From NCBI GenBank assembly GCA_903849645.1, contig CAINJJ010000054.1, forward strand, positions 62,001 to 126,000: 64,000 nt of DNA, given 5' to 3'. The translations under genes and the position numbers were made by a program. The notes under the pieces are model-generated. The model had not been told where the DNA came from. It saw only the letters and a program-made list of their open reading frames with translations, and did no database searches. Positions 9,669 to 19,582 of the stretch are shown one piece after another. How positions within the stretch are numbered: position 1 is the first letter of the stretch; every line of letters begins with the position of its first letter. Source of the DNA: an uncultured Acidobacteriaceae bacterium. Lineage in GTDB: Bacteria > Acidobacteriota > Terriglobia > Terriglobales > Acidobacteriaceae.

Positions 9669-10205
9669 CTATGCGGGCTCGTCCTGGCCCTCAGCGGCGG
9701 TGTCTTGCTTGGGCAGCAGCGAATCCAGCAGCAGCAGGCATGCGCCGGTCACGATGGATGAGTCGGCCACGTTGAAGTCGGGCCAGTGGTAGCTGAAGAT
9801 GTGGACCTCGATGAAGTCCACCACGGAGCCGTAGGCGATGCGGTCATGCACATTGCCCAGCGCACCGGCCAGAATCATGGCCAGGGCGATCGTGGTGGCG
9901 GTGAAGTGGTCGCCCAGCCGCACAAGGACGACGAGCACCACCAGCGCGGCCACCAGCGAGAAGGCGATGAGCGCCCAGCGGACCGTATGCGGCGAGGTGG
10001 AGTCAGCGAAGAGCGAAAACGCCGCGCCGTCGTTGAGCCAGTGGGTAATGCGCATGGAGAACGCGCCATGGGGCACATGGCTCTGGGGCGCGCCGCCCAT
10101 GGGAACGTGCTCCGCGACCCAGGTCTTGGTCCAGCGGTCGAGGCCAATGATGAGGGCGGAGAGGAGCAGCAGCCAGGGCAGGCGGCGGGGGGTAAGCGAA
10201 CTCAC
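9669..10205 (-). CDS. lspA: Lipoprotein signal peptidase (signal peptidase II)
   Basis: 178-residue aspartic membrane protease that removes signal peptides from prolipoproteins. Conserved blocks are 'NDGAAFSLF', 'GALGNVHDR' with the first catalytic Asp, 'GSVVDFIEVH' and 'WPDFNVADSS' with the second catalytic Asp. Four hydrophobic spans are visible. Its start overlaps the ileS stop by 4 bp; ileS-lspA is a common bacterial pairing. Window lipoproteins such as the cytochrome at 49.2 kb would be substrates. Confidence 0.95.
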   Translation of the reverse strand: MSSLTPRRLPWLLLLSALIIGLDRWTKTWVAEHVPMGGAPQSHVPHGAFSMRITHWLNDGAAFSLFADSTSPHTVRWALIAFSLVAALVVLVVLVRLGDHFTATTIALAMILAGALGNVHDRIAYGSVVDFIEVHIFSYHWPDFNVADSSIVTGACLLLLDSLLPKQDTAAEGQDEPA

Positions 10206-13105
10206 AGTGCGGCCTCCGTCGGTTGGGGCGGTGCGATCTTCATTTCCTTGAGCGCGTCCTGGCAGCGAGTGCAGACGTTTTGCCAGATGCCGTAGTCAGA
10301 GACCTCGGGCATGAAATTCCAGCAGCGGGCGCATTTGTGGCCGGTGGCGGGCAGCGCGACCACTGTATTGGAGACGTCCTCGATCACAGTCACTTTCGAC
10401 ACGTTCAGGATCTCTTTCAGGCCTGCCGCGTGTCTGCTCAACAGTGCGAACAAATCGCCAGTTACCCTGACTTCGAGCTCAGCCTCCAGCCCTTTGCCGA
10501 TGCTCTTTTCCTGGCGAGCCTCTTCCAGCTTGATCATGGCCGCGTCGCGAAGCCCAAATATCTGCTTCCACTCCTCCAGCAGCGCCGCCGGGTCTTCGCT
10601 GAAGATTTCCTCCGGCTTGGGGAAGAGCGCCAGATGCACGCTGGCTTCTCGGCCTTCGATTGCAGGCAGATACTCCCACACCTCGTCGGCGGTAAAGCTG
10701 AGGATGGGCGCGACCAGCCGGACCAGAGCCTCCGTAATCCGCCACAGCACCGTTTGCGCCGAGCGCCGCGCATGGCTGGTGGGCGCAAAGGTGTACATGC
10801 GGTCCTTGAGCACGTCGATGTAAAACGCGCTCAGGTCCACGATGGCGAACTCGTTGACCGCGTGATAGACGCGATGGAACTCGAAGCCCTCATACCAGCC
10901 GAGGACCTTCTCGGTCAGCTCGCGGGTGCGGGCGAGCATATAGCGGTCCAGAGGCAGCAACTCCGCTTCGGGGACGCCATCGCGCGCCGGCTCAAAGCCA
11001 TGCAGGTTGCCGAGCAGGATCTTGAACGTGTTGCGCAGCTTGCGATAAAGCTCGGCGCAGCGCTTCATCAGGTTTTCGCTGGCCGCCATGTCTTCGCGGA
11101 AGTCGACGGACGCGACCCACAGCCGGACGATCTCGCCGCCCATGCGGTTGGCCACGTCGACGGGGTCTACGCCGTTGCCCAGCGACTTGGACATGGCGCG
11201 GCCCTGCTCGTCGAGGGTCCAGCCGGCGGTGGCCACGTGGGAGTAGGGGGCGCGGCCGCGCAGAGCCACTGACGTCAGCAGCGAAGAGTGGAACCAGCCG
11301 CGATGCTGGTCGCCGCCCTCCAAATAGAGGCACTGCGTTGCGCCGTTGGCCTGGAAATCGGCATAGGCCGTCTTGAGATCCGGGTCGGCTTCGCACACCG
11401 CAAACCAGCTTGTGCCCGAGTCAAACCACACGTCGAGAATGTCGGTTTCCTTGCGGAATTGAGCTCCGCTGCACCCCGCGCAGAGTGTGCCCGCGGGCAG
11501 CAGCGCGTCCACGGCGGTGGTGTGCCAGGCGGCCACGCCCTCGCGCTCAAACAGGTCCACGATCTGGCGGTTGAGCGCAGGGTCGAGGATGGGCTTATTG
11601 CAGCCCTCGCACATAAACACGGCGATGGGCACGCCCCAGATGCGCTGGCGGCTGATGCACCAGTCGGGGCGCGTGGCGATCATGTTGGTGATGCGCTCCT
11701 TGCCCCAGGCCGGGTCCCAGATCACCTTGTCGATCTCTTCGATGGCAAGCTGGCGATAGGTCGTCTCGGAGCCGTCCTCCCGCTTGACCGGGGTCTCCAG
11801 GCTGATGAACCACTGCTCCGTGGCGCGGTAGATGACGGGGTGGTGGCAGCGCCAGCAGTGGGGGTAAGAGTGTTCCAGGTCGCGCGAAGCCAGCAGCGCG
11901 CCGGACTCCTCCAGCATGGCCACAATGATGGGGTTGGCGGCGAAGACCTTTTTGCCATCAAAAGCCGGCGGGGCGGCGTGGTCCCACACGCTGGGATCCA
12001 CATGGATGTGCCCGCCCGCATCCACGCGGCAGGTCTTGTCCAGGTCGTAGCGCACCCCGGTGTAGAAGTCGTCCGCTCCGTGCGAGGGTGCGGTGTGGAC
12101 CGCGCCGGTTCCCTGGTCGGCGGTGACGTAGGTGGCGAGCACACCGAGAATGCTGCGGTTCAGGAAGGGATGCTGGAAGGTCGAACGCTCCAGCAGGCTG
12201 CCCTTGAAGCGGGCCAGTTCGGTCACAGGGCCTAGCTGGCAGGCCGCGGCCACCGATGCCGCAAGCTCGGCGGCAACGATGTAGACGGGCGCATCGGCTG
12301 CTTCGCCCGTTGCCAGGGCCACATAGTCAAAGTCGGGATGGAAGGCCACGGCCATGGACGCGGGAAGGGTCCACGGAGTGGTGGTCCAGATGATGGTGTA
12401 CACCGCACGCCCTGCCAGAGCCGAGTCAAGGGCCTCCGGCGCGGACGTGAGCCGGTAGCGCACATACACCGAGGGGCTGGTGTGCATCTCGTACTCGACC
12501 TCGGCCTCGGCCAGGGCCGTCCGGTCGTGGATGCACCAGTAAACCGGCTTCAGGCCGCGGTAGACAAAGCCCTTCTCCAGGAAGCCGTAGAAGGCTTCGA
12601 GAGTGCGGGCCTCGTAGTCGCGGGCCATGGTCTTGTAGGGTTGGCGCCAGCGGCCAAAGCAACCGATGCGCTCAAACTGCGCGGTCTGCAGATCAACATA
12701 CTTCTGCGCATAGGCGCGGCAGGCATCCAGGACATCTTCGGCAGGCATCTCGCGCTTCTTGCGGCCCAGTTGCTCGTCCACCTTGATTTCGATGGGCAGG
12801 CCGTGGCAGTCGTAGCCGGGGATGTAGGGCGCGTCATAGCCCGCCATGGTCTTGGACTTGACGACAAAATCCTTGAGCCCCTTGTTGAGAGCGTGGCCCA
12901 GGTGAATGGGTCCGTTGGCGTAGGGAGGACCGTCGTGAAGAATGTAGGCGGGGCGGCCCTTGCCGGCCTTGCGCAGCTCGTCATACATGCCGAGTGCGTC
13001 CCAGCGGGCGAGCCGAAGAGGCTCATTCTGGGGGAGATTGGCCTTCATTGGAAAGGCGGTTTGCGGCAAGGTTAGGGTCGCCTTCAACTCCGGCGCTTCA
13101 GACAT
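10202..13105 (-). CDS. ileS: Isoleucyl-tRNA synthetase
   Basis: 967-residue class I aminoacyl-tRNA synthetase. The HIGH motif appears as HLGH in 'PYANGPIHLGHALNK', and the KMSKS loop appears as 'AMSKSLGN'. The CP1 editing domain has 'TTPWTLPAS'. The C-terminal zinc finger (CARCW...CTRCQDAL) places it in the eubacterial, mupirocin-sensitive clade rather than the eukaryote-like one. The start at 13105 is preceded by AGGGAG; an upstream GTG at 13111 is also possible. Forms an operon with lspA. Confidence 0.96.
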   Translation of the reverse strand: MSEAPELKATLTLPQTAFPMKANLPQNEPLRLARWDALGMYDELRKAGKGRPAYILHDGPPYANGPIHLGHALNKGLKDFVVKSKTMAGYDAPYIPGYDCHGLPIEIKVDEQLGRKKREMPAEDVLDACRAYAQKYVDLQTAQFERIGCFGRWRQPYKTMARDYEARTLEAFYGFLEKGFVYRGLKPVYWCIHDRTALAEAEVEYEMHTSPSVYVRYRLTSAPEALDSALAGRAVYTIIWTTTPWTLPASMAVAFHPDFDYVALATGEAADAPVYIVAAELAASVAAACQLGPVTELARFKGSLLERSTFQHPFLNRSILGVLATYVTADQGTGAVHTAPSHGADDFYTGVRYDLDKTCRVDAGGHIHVDPSVWDHAAPPAFDGKKVFAANPIIVAMLEESGALLASRDLEHSYPHCWRCHHPVIYRATEQWFISLETPVKREDGSETTYRQLAIEEIDKVIWDPAWGKERITNMIATRPDWCISRQRIWGVPIAVFMCEGCNKPILDPALNRQIVDLFEREGVAAWHTTAVDALLPAGTLCAGCSGAQFRKETDILDVWFDSGTSWFAVCEADPDLKTAYADFQANGATQCLYLEGGDQHRGWFHSSLLTSVALRGRAPYSHVATAGWTLDEQGRAMSKSLGNGVDPVDVANRMGGEIVRLWVASVDFREDMAASENLMKRCAELYRKLRNTFKILLGNLHGFEPARDGVPEAELLPLDRYMLARTRELTEKVLGWYEGFEFHRVYHAVNEFAIVDLSAFYIDVLKDRMYTFAPTSHARRSAQTVLWRITEALVRLVAPILSFTADEVWEYLPAIEGREASVHLALFPKPEEIFSEDPAALLEEWKQIFGLRDAAMIKLEEARQEKSIGKGLEAELEVRVTGDLFALLSRHAAGLKEILNVSKVTVIEDVSNTVVALPATGHKCARCWNFMPEVSDYGIWQNVCTRCQDALKEMKIAPPQPTEAAL

Positions 13106-13388
13106 CGTCACTCCCTGGGATGGTTCGATCTTGTTCAGTCCTTAGTGTAAATGGGGGGAGAAGATTTTTTCGGTAACAACACGGCCCCCGACTCGTCTAT
13201 TGCTTATGGGAATCCTGACCACGCCGGAATATGAGAGTCTGGAGGGCAAGAACCCGCTCGATGTGGGGTCGAGGTCCGAGACAAGGGCAGGCGCATTCAA
13301 GCATAATGAATGGATGGGCCATGAGCCGAAAAGTTCGGCGTCTGAACAGCAATGTGAGCGTCCAGGAGCAGCAGCACCAGCCGCAAAT

Positions 13389-14402
13389 ATGGCAAACGAA
13401 CTTCTGACCAATCCGGAGACGGAAACTCCAGCCGCCGCAGCCGTCCTTGACGGCCACGAACTCGACGCGTTTCTCGGCAAGGCTTTTGAAGAAAAACCCA
13501 TCTGGGTTGGACTTTGGGAAGGGATTCGGGACGTCTTCTTTCCCCCCAAGCTTCCCCCGCTGGAACTGACCTCGACGCCGATTCCGGTGCCGGACCGCAT
13601 GGCCGTGAAGGCCAATCCCTGGGCCATCGGCATCTCGACAGGCATGAACATCGCCATTCTTGCCCTGGTGCTCTTCCTCCTGGGCAAGCACATCATCGAA
13701 CAAGTGAACAAGCCCGTCCTGATTGCAACGGACATCGACGTGAGCGAGTTCAAGGCGCCCAAGGCAGACAAGCTGGCGGGCGGCGGTGGAGGCGGCGGAG
13801 ACCACAGCATTGTGGACCCCAGCAAAGGCAAGCTGCCCAAGATCGAGAAGAATCCGGTGACGCCTCCGCAGGTGCAGACGGTGGACAAGCCGCTGCTGCC
13901 CATGGAAGCCGCCATTGATGTGCAGAAGACCATCACGCTCCCCGACAATCCCATGCTGCCCAACATCGGCATGAAAAACTCGGTGAACGTAAAGCTGGAC
14001 TCGAACGGGCAGGGAAGCGGCGGCGGCATGGGCACCGGCTCGCACGGCGGTCTGGGCTCCGGCGACGGCAACGGCTACGGGCCGGGCCAGGGCGGCAACA
14101 CCGGCGGCGGGCTCTATCGCGTGGGTGGCGGCGTCTCGGCGCCCGTTCCGCTCAACTCGGTCGAGGCGGAGTTCTCTGACGAGGCGCGCCGCGCCAAGTA
14201 CCAGGGCGTGGTCATCATCTCGCTCATCGTGGACGCGCAGGGCAACCCGCAGAATCCGCGGGTGGTGCGCGCCCTCGGCATGGGGCTGGACGAAAAGGCC
14301 ATCGAGGCGGTGCGCAAGTACAAGTTCAAGCCGGCGCTCAAGGATGGACGCACCCCGGTCCCCGTCATGATCAACGTCGAGGTCAATTTCAGGCTCTATT
14401 AG
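13389..14402 (+). CDS. TonB-like energy-transducing membrane protein
   Basis: About 337 residues from the chosen start; the frame is open from 13200 and an ATG at 13314 is the alternative. One membrane span (about residues 78-100, 'GMNIAILALVLFLLGKHII') is followed by a Gly-rich and Pro-rich periplasmic linker. The C-terminal TonB domain is intact (SDEARRAKYQGVVIISLIVD...ALGMGLDEKAIEAVRKYKFKPA...). It probably couples proton motive force to an outer-membrane receptor. No ExbBD or receptor is adjacent, so the partner is unknown. Confidence 0.82.
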   Translation: MANELLTNPETETPAAAAVLDGHELDAFLGKAFEEKPIWVGLWEGIRDVFFPPKLPPLELTSTPIPVPDRMAVKANPWAIGISTGMNIAILALVLFLLGKHIIEQVNKPVLIATDIDVSEFKAPKADKLAGGGGGGGDHSIVDPSKGKLPKIEKNPVTPPQVQTVDKPLLPMEAAIDVQKTITLPDNPMLPNIGMKNSVNVKLDSNGQGSGGGMGTGSHGGLGSGDGNGYGPGQGGNTGGGLYRVGGGVSAPVPLNSVEAEFSDEARRAKYQGVVIISLIVDAQGNPQNPRVVRALGMGLDEKAIEAVRKYKFKPALKDGRTPVPVMINVEVNFRLY

Positions 14403-14427
14403 CGGCAGGCAAATCACCAGCAACCAC

Positions 14428-14453
14428 GAGCGGGACGCCCAGGCGTCCCGCTC
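14428..14453. terminator. Hairpin after the TonB-like gene
   Basis: Perfect 12-bp inverted repeat (GAGCGGGACGCC and its complement) separated by only 2 nt, 26 bp after the stop codon. There is no strong T-run, so it may be a terminator or a mobile palindromic repeat. Confidence 0.45.
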
Positions 14454-14552
14454 CTTGCGTCTGCTCCGGAATTGGCACTCAAGCGATTTACTTGAAGGCA
14501 GAAGTGCCCCGCTTGTGGTAGTCTTCGCTGTTCGCAGTGGGGGGAGAGCGGG

Positions 14553-16775
14553 ATGATTTCAATGCGGCGTTTCGGTGTGGTTTCGGTAGTCCTGGTTGCC
14601 CTGGTGGGACCGGCCTTTGCGGCGGGGCAGGCGCGGCCGGCGAGTGCTCAGGCGGATTACCCCTTTCGCGACATCAAGTTGAGCGACGAGGCGCGCATCG
14701 CCGACCTGCTGGGCCGCATGACGGTGGATGAGAAAATCCTGCTCATGAGCGACCACCCCAGCTATCCGCGGCTGGGCCTGGTCTTCTCCGGTCAGGTGGA
14801 GGGGTTGCACGGCCTGGCGCTGGGTGGCCCGGCAGGCTGGGGCGGGCAGGGCAAGCCTCCGCTGCCCACTACCACCTTCCCCCAGGAGAAGGGGCTGGGC
14901 GCCACCTGGGACCCCGAACTGCTCAAGAAGATTGCCACCCTGGAGGGCTTCGAGGCCCGCTACTACTACCAGAACCCGGTATTTGACCGGGGAGGCGTGG
15001 TGGTGCGCGCTCCCAACGCCGACCTGAGCCGCGACCCGCGCTGGGGCAGGACCGAGGAGTCCTATGGCGAGGACCCCTTCCTGGTGGGGACCCTGACGGT
15101 GGCTTTTGCGCAGGGCCTGCAGGGGCCGGACCCGAAGCACTGGCAGGCGGCCTCGCTCATGAAGCACTTCCTGGCCAATGAAAACGAGGACGGGCGGACG
15201 CACACCTCTTCGAACTTTGGCGACCGGCTCTTCCGCGAGTACTACTCCGTCCCATTTCGCATGGGGTTTGAGCTGGGCGGCTCGCGGGCGGTGATGGCGT
15301 CCTATAACGCCTGGAACGGCACGCCGATGCTGATTCACCCCGTGCTGAAAGACGTGATGATCAAGGAGTGGGGCAACGACGGCATCATCTGCTCTGACGG
15401 CGGCGCGCTGGGGCTGCTCATCACCTCGCACAAGGCCTTCGCGGACAAGGAGCACGGTTCGGCCGCGGCGGTCAAGGCGGGCATCAACAACTTCCTCGAC
15501 ACTTACATCGACGACCTGCGCAAGGCTGTGGCCGATGGACTGTTGACGGAAAAGGACCTGGACACCTCGCTGAAGAACGAGTTGCGCGTCCTTTTGCGGT
15601 TGGGAGAGATGGACCCGGCGGGCGTGGACCCCTACGCAAGGATTGGCCGCGAAACAGGCGGCGAAGCTCCGCCCTGGGAGCAGCCGTCGAGCAAGGCGCT
15701 GGCCCGGCTGGCGACTGACGAGTCCGTGGTGCTGCTCAAGAACCAGAACAACATCCTCCCGCTCGACCGGGAAAAAGTGAAATCAGTTGCCGTAATTGGC
15801 CCCTGGGCCGACCGGGTGCTGCTGGACTGGTACAGCGGAACGCCGCCCTATGCGGTGAGCGTGCTGGATGGAATTCGAGCGGGGGCCGGCAGCGGCGTCA
15901 AGGTGCTCTACTCCGACGGCTCAGACGCGGCGGCAGCGGCGGCCCTTGCGCGCACGGCGGATGTGGCCATTGTGGTGGTGGGCAACCACCCGGAGTGCAA
16001 TGCCGGCTGGGACCAGTGCCCCACGCCCTCCAACGGCAAGGAAGACGTGGACCGCAAGACGATCGTGCTGGAGCAGGAGGCGCTGGTCAAGCAGGTGCTG
16101 GCCGCCAATCCGCGAACCATCGAAGTGCTGCGCGCCAGCTTCCCCTATGCCATTGTCTGGAGCCAGCAAAATGTGCCTGCCATTGTGCATATCACGCACA
16201 ACAGCCAGGAAGAGGGAAACGGGTTGGCCGACGTGCTCTTTGGCGACTACTCGCCTGCCGGGCGGCTGACGCAGACCTGGCCCACGGGCGACGCGCAACT
16301 GCTGCCCATCCTCGACTACGACCTGACCCACGGGCGCACCTATCTCTACAGCAAAAGCAAGCCTCTCTATCCCTTCGGCTTCGGCCTGAGCTACACCAGC
16401 TTTGCCTATGAAGGCCTGACCACCAGCGCGCCCACGGTGAAGGCCGATGGTTCCGTGACTGTGACTGTGAAGGTCAGGAACACGGGCAGCCGCGCCGGTG
16501 ACGAAGTGGTTCAGCTCTACGTGCAGCACCTTGGCTCGCTGGTGGAGCGGCCGCAACTGGAACTCAAGGGGTTCAAGCGCGTGCGGATCGAGGCGGGCGC
16601 AGAGCAGGCGGTAACGTTGGAATTGAGACCGCGCGATCTGGCCTACTGGGACCAGATGCGCCACGCATGGCGGGTCGAGCAGGAGAAGATCCATCTGCTC
16701 GCCGGGGGCTCCAGCGACAAGCTCCCCGTGCAGGGCGTCATCGAAGTCGAGAACAGCCAGGAGTTCAAGCCGTAA
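14553..16775 (+). CDS. Glycoside hydrolase family 3 beta-glucosidase-like protein (secreted)
   Basis: 740 residues with a Sec signal peptide (hydrophobic 'VSVVLVALVGPAFAAGQA'). The N-terminal GH3 barrel carries the nucleophile loop 'GNDGIICSDGGAL' (Asp at about residue 283). The alpha/beta sandwich has 'VVLLKNQNNILPL' and 'VAVIGPWAD', and the C-terminal fibronectin III-like domain ends the protein ('TVTVKVRNTGSRAGDEVVQLY'). This is the layout of periplasmic exo-acting beta-glucosidases and xylosidases. Start preceded by GGGGAGAG. Exact substrate unknown. Confidence 0.9.
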   Translation: MISMRRFGVVSVVLVALVGPAFAAGQARPASAQADYPFRDIKLSDEARIADLLGRMTVDEKILLMSDHPSYPRLGLVFSGQVEGLHGLALGGPAGWGGQGKPPLPTTTFPQEKGLGATWDPELLKKIATLEGFEARYYYQNPVFDRGGVVVRAPNADLSRDPRWGRTEESYGEDPFLVGTLTVAFAQGLQGPDPKHWQAASLMKHFLANENEDGRTHTSSNFGDRLFREYYSVPFRMGFELGGSRAVMASYNAWNGTPMLIHPVLKDVMIKEWGNDGIICSDGGALGLLITSHKAFADKEHGSAAAVKAGINNFLDTYIDDLRKAVADGLLTEKDLDTSLKNELRVLLRLGEMDPAGVDPYARIGRETGGEAPPWEQPSSKALARLATDESVVLLKNQNNILPLDREKVKSVAVIGPWADRVLLDWYSGTPPYAVSVLDGIRAGAGSGVKVLYSDGSDAAAAAALARTADVAIVVVGNHPECNAGWDQCPTPSNGKEDVDRKTIVLEQEALVKQVLAANPRTIEVLRASFPYAIVWSQQNVPAIVHITHNSQEEGNGLADVLFGDYSPAGRLTQTWPTGDAQLLPILDYDLTHGRTYLYSKSKPLYPFGFGLSYTSFAYEGLTTSAPTVKADGSVTVTVKVRNTGSRAGDEVVQLYVQHLGSLVERPQLELKGFKRVRIEAGAEQAVTLELRPRDLAYWDQMRHAWRVEQEKIHLLAGGSSDKLPVQGVIEVENSQEFKP

Positions 16776-16834
16776 GGCAAAGTTTGGGCCAAGGTTGATT
16801 CATCTATCGCCGCTTCGCCCCTCGGATCCCTCCA

Positions 16835-18220
16835 CTAACGCGCCCCAATTGCCTCGCAGGGGAGCGGCGGCTCAGGAAGATCGCTCCTGCGCCCCGGAAT
16901 CCCGGTGCCCGCGACGGGCTTGCCGGATGAGCGTCCTGTGCATTTCACCTTGGACTCATACATCGCCATGCCGTGACAGTCAAAGCTTGTTCGCGCCCGG
17001 CTGCAGGGGAATGTCTCCACAGTCAGGCTGGGGCTGATCTCTTCAAAGACATGCTTGAGCCCGTCCGTGGTGAACAGGGATGCCGAATTCGCAGCTGTGA
17101 GGGCGGTCTCAATGCCGGAACTATCTCTCATCGACTCTTTCAGATCCATGAAAGCCAGCGACGAACCAGGAACGATGTCATTCTCGTTCACATAGACCTT
17201 TACCGACTCCACCTTGCCGTCTTTCACCAGCCGGTCCCACATCGCCAGGCTCTCGCGCGTGACTTGCGGACCATATAGAACGACCGTGCCGGCCTTCGCA
17301 TCTTCATTCTCCAGCGCGGCCAGGCAGATCATGGCGCCGTTGCTGTGGCAGCCCAGCTCATCAAATCGCTTTCCGCGCAGCTTGTCATACAGTCCCTGTG
17401 TGCGGGCGGAGAACTGGCCGTTCGAAAGTTCGTCAAAGACCACCCGGTTCTTCAAATCAGTGAAGTTGTCTACGGAGGTGGCCATTCCGAGGACGAACTG
17501 GTACCGCTGGCAATCGGTTCCCGCGTCATAGGCTGCCCCCGCCAGGCTGGCCTGCTGCTTGATGGCGTCGCACATGCGCTTTTCCGGCTCGCCCGGCTTG
17601 CGGCTGGCGTAGACAGTCCATGAGGTTCCAGCGATCAGTCCGTTGCCCGCGTAGGTGTATGTGCGGCCATTGGTGCTGGCCTTGGCTCGCAGGATTGCAA
17701 GTCGCTCCGCGTTGGACTCGTCCTGGGCGCGCTGCCGAATCGCGTGGACGTGCGCGGCCATGAGCGTGTCGCGCATCTCGGCCCGCATCTGGGCCACATT
17801 CCCGGCCGCGGAGATGTCTTCGAGCTGGCGGTAGGCCTCATCCAGATGGCTCCGGTAGAGGGCATTGTCCGGATCGATGCGCAGCGCTTCAAGGTATTGA
17901 TCCGCCGCCGATCTCCAGTCCCCACGGCGCGCCCACTCAAGCCCGGCACTGTCCGCGGCGGCCGCCCTGGCCTTGCGCTCCCGCTCCTGCCGGGCAAGTT
18001 CCTGCATCTGACTCTCCAACTCCACCTGGATGCGCCACCGCACACGTTCCTCATCGCCGCTTGCGCTGCCGCCCGAGCAGTACTTCTGATACAGCGCGTG
18101 CGAGCGGTAAGCGGGATCGTCGCAGATGGTAATCGAAGACGGCTCGGGCGGGCTCTGCCCCCGGCCGAACGCGCACATCAACGTCAGTCCCATCGCCACG
18201 GTCATCATGCGCCGCATCAT
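16835..18220 (-). CDS. Secreted protein of unknown function with a serine-hydrolase-like elbow
   Basis: 461 residues from the start at 18220, which overlaps the upstream stop (ATGA) and exposes a signal peptide (MMRRMMTVAMGLTLMCAFGRG). A central Ala/Glu-rich helical part ('WARRGDWRSAADQYLEALRIDPDNALYRSHLDEAYRQL') looks like one or two TPR-type repeats. The C-terminal half contains 'DELGCHSNGAMICLAAL', a GxSxG-like nucleophile elbow, then 'VVLYGPQVTRES' and 'NENDIVPGSS', consistent with an alpha/beta-hydrolase fold. Assignment to a lipase or esterase is a guess. Coupled with the next upstream gene, suggesting a joint function. Confidence 0.65.
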   Translation of the reverse strand: MMRRMMTVAMGLTLMCAFGRGQSPPEPSSITICDDPAYRSHALYQKYCSGGSASGDEERVRWRIQVELESQMQELARQERERKARAAAADSAGLEWARRGDWRSAADQYLEALRIDPDNALYRSHLDEAYRQLEDISAAGNVAQMRAEMRDTLMAAHVHAIRQRAQDESNAERLAILRAKASTNGRTYTYAGNGLIAGTSWTVYASRKPGEPEKRMCDAIKQQASLAGAAYDAGTDCQRYQFVLGMATSVDNFTDLKNRVVFDELSNGQFSARTQGLYDKLRGKRFDELGCHSNGAMICLAALENEDAKAGTVVLYGPQVTRESLAMWDRLVKDGKVESVKVYVNENDIVPGSSLAFMDLKESMRDSSGIETALTAANSASLFTTDGLKHVFEEISPSLTVETFPCSRARTSFDCHGMAMYESKVKCTGRSSGKPVAGTGIPGRRSDLPEPPLPCEAIGAR

Positions 18221-19383
18221 TGCTCGCCGCCATCCCGCTTCCTCAGCAGGGACTCCACATACTCCCGGTGCGAATTCATCTCCGATTCCACCTCGCTCAC
18301 AATGGCATCGTATTGCTGGTAGGTCCGGGAAAACTGCGGAGCCTTTTCGGTGCAATAGCGCACTTCTTCATGGGATGGAAGATAGCGATGCTGGTCTTCA
18401 ATCGCGGCCAGCAACTGCCTGGCTAGCCTGCCGTCAAACTCCCGCGCGCCGCCAAGCCTGGGCGGCAGGCCGAGAAGCGCAATGCCTCGCGCGGAGGAGC
18501 GGGTGTCAGCCTCCGCCTCACGCAGCAGGCCCACCAGGGGATCGGCCTGAAAGCTCTCGATCTCCCGCGCCAGCTTGTCCAGTTCCTTCTGCCAGTAGCC
18601 GTCCTCGTCGGGGGGCCGTGACATTCCGTAATTGATCCAAGGGCAGACCCGATTGAAGGGCGCCGCCGGACTGGGAAGGATCCGGGACCACTGGTCCGGA
18701 ATCGCCACATACTGCACCACCGTCATCCCCGGCTGAACTTCCACCTGGTACTTGCGGGTAAGCGCAAACGGAAATTCCTTCGCCAACGGGTCGGTGGCGT
18801 CGGGTGGAGGCGCGGAGGAAAGCAGAAGTTCCATCGTGTAGGTCCCCGAAGGAACTCTAAGTTCAACCGGTTGAAAGATCTTCGCGGCAAGGTCCGGGTG
18901 ATCTCTGAGCAGAGAACTCAAGCCCGCGAAGGTCTCGTTCTTCATGCCCCACGTTTTCCATTCGGAATCCACCTCTGTTTCGAAGGTCCAGCCTGTATTT
19001 TTTTCCTTTATGAACAGGATGTTCGACCCATCCTCCTCATCGTCCTCCCTGGCCTGGCGATGCGGCAGATTTGCCAGATGCCCATTCAGATACACGCTGA
19101 ATTCATTCCCTATAAATCGGATGGGCACCATCAGTCGCACGGTCCCGCCGCCTGCCTGCTCCCTGGGCCTTGATGCCCCCTGGGACGACGGCCTGGACTG
19201 CGCGGAAAGACATGCGCCTGAAAGCGCGGCCCATCCGAGAAGCAGAAGCGGGCAAACTACCCCGGCCCTGCCCCAAAACGCATTCAGCCTCCGGCTCCGC
19301 AGTTGGCTGAAGTGGAGAGACAGACCCGGCCGCGCAGGCGCGTCGCCGCGCTGGACTGGACTCATCACACGATACGGAATCAT
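18217..19383 (-). CDS. Secreted protein of unknown function, partner of the downstream gene
   Basis: 388 residues from the ATG at 19383 (an open frame runs to 19461). An arginine-rich start is followed by a hydrophobic segment 'VVCPLLLLGWAALSGACLSAQ', a Sec signal; the Cys is not in a canonical lipobox. The mature part has a beta-rich region with 'VELRVPSGTYTMELLLSSAPP', resembling a cell-surface or PEGA-like beta-sandwich, and a helical C-terminal half. No catalytic motif recognised. Its stop overlaps the start of the hydrolase-like gene, so the two are probably one operon. Confidence 0.6.
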   Translation of the reverse strand: MIPYRVMSPVQRGDAPARPGLSLHFSQLRSRRLNAFWGRAGVVCPLLLLGWAALSGACLSAQSRPSSQGASRPREQAGGGTVRLMVPIRFIGNEFSVYLNGHLANLPHRQAREDDEEDGSNILFIKEKNTGWTFETEVDSEWKTWGMKNETFAGLSSLLRDHPDLAAKIFQPVELRVPSGTYTMELLLSSAPPPDATDPLAKEFPFALTRKYQVEVQPGMTVVQYVAIPDQWSRILPSPAAPFNRVCPWINYGMSRPPDEDGYWQKELDKLAREIESFQADPLVGLLREAEADTRSSARGIALLGLPPRLGGAREFDGRLARQLLAAIEDQHRYLPSHEEVRYCTEKAPQFSRTYQQYDAIVSEVESEMNSHREYVESLLRKRDGGEQ

Positions 19384-19582
19384 GGCGGGATTGTAGCGTG
19401 GAAAGATGAAAATTGGATAGGGAGAGGCTTGCTTCACTCCCTTGACGGACAGTCTTCTCACTCCAGGACTGCTGCTTGCCCGCTATCTCCGAGTCGGGCT
19501 CAGGCAGGTTGGATCGACGGTTGCCGGTCTTGCTGGAAGCGCCTTCAGTCGAAGGGTCTCAGAGACACTGTAGCCTTGGGAT

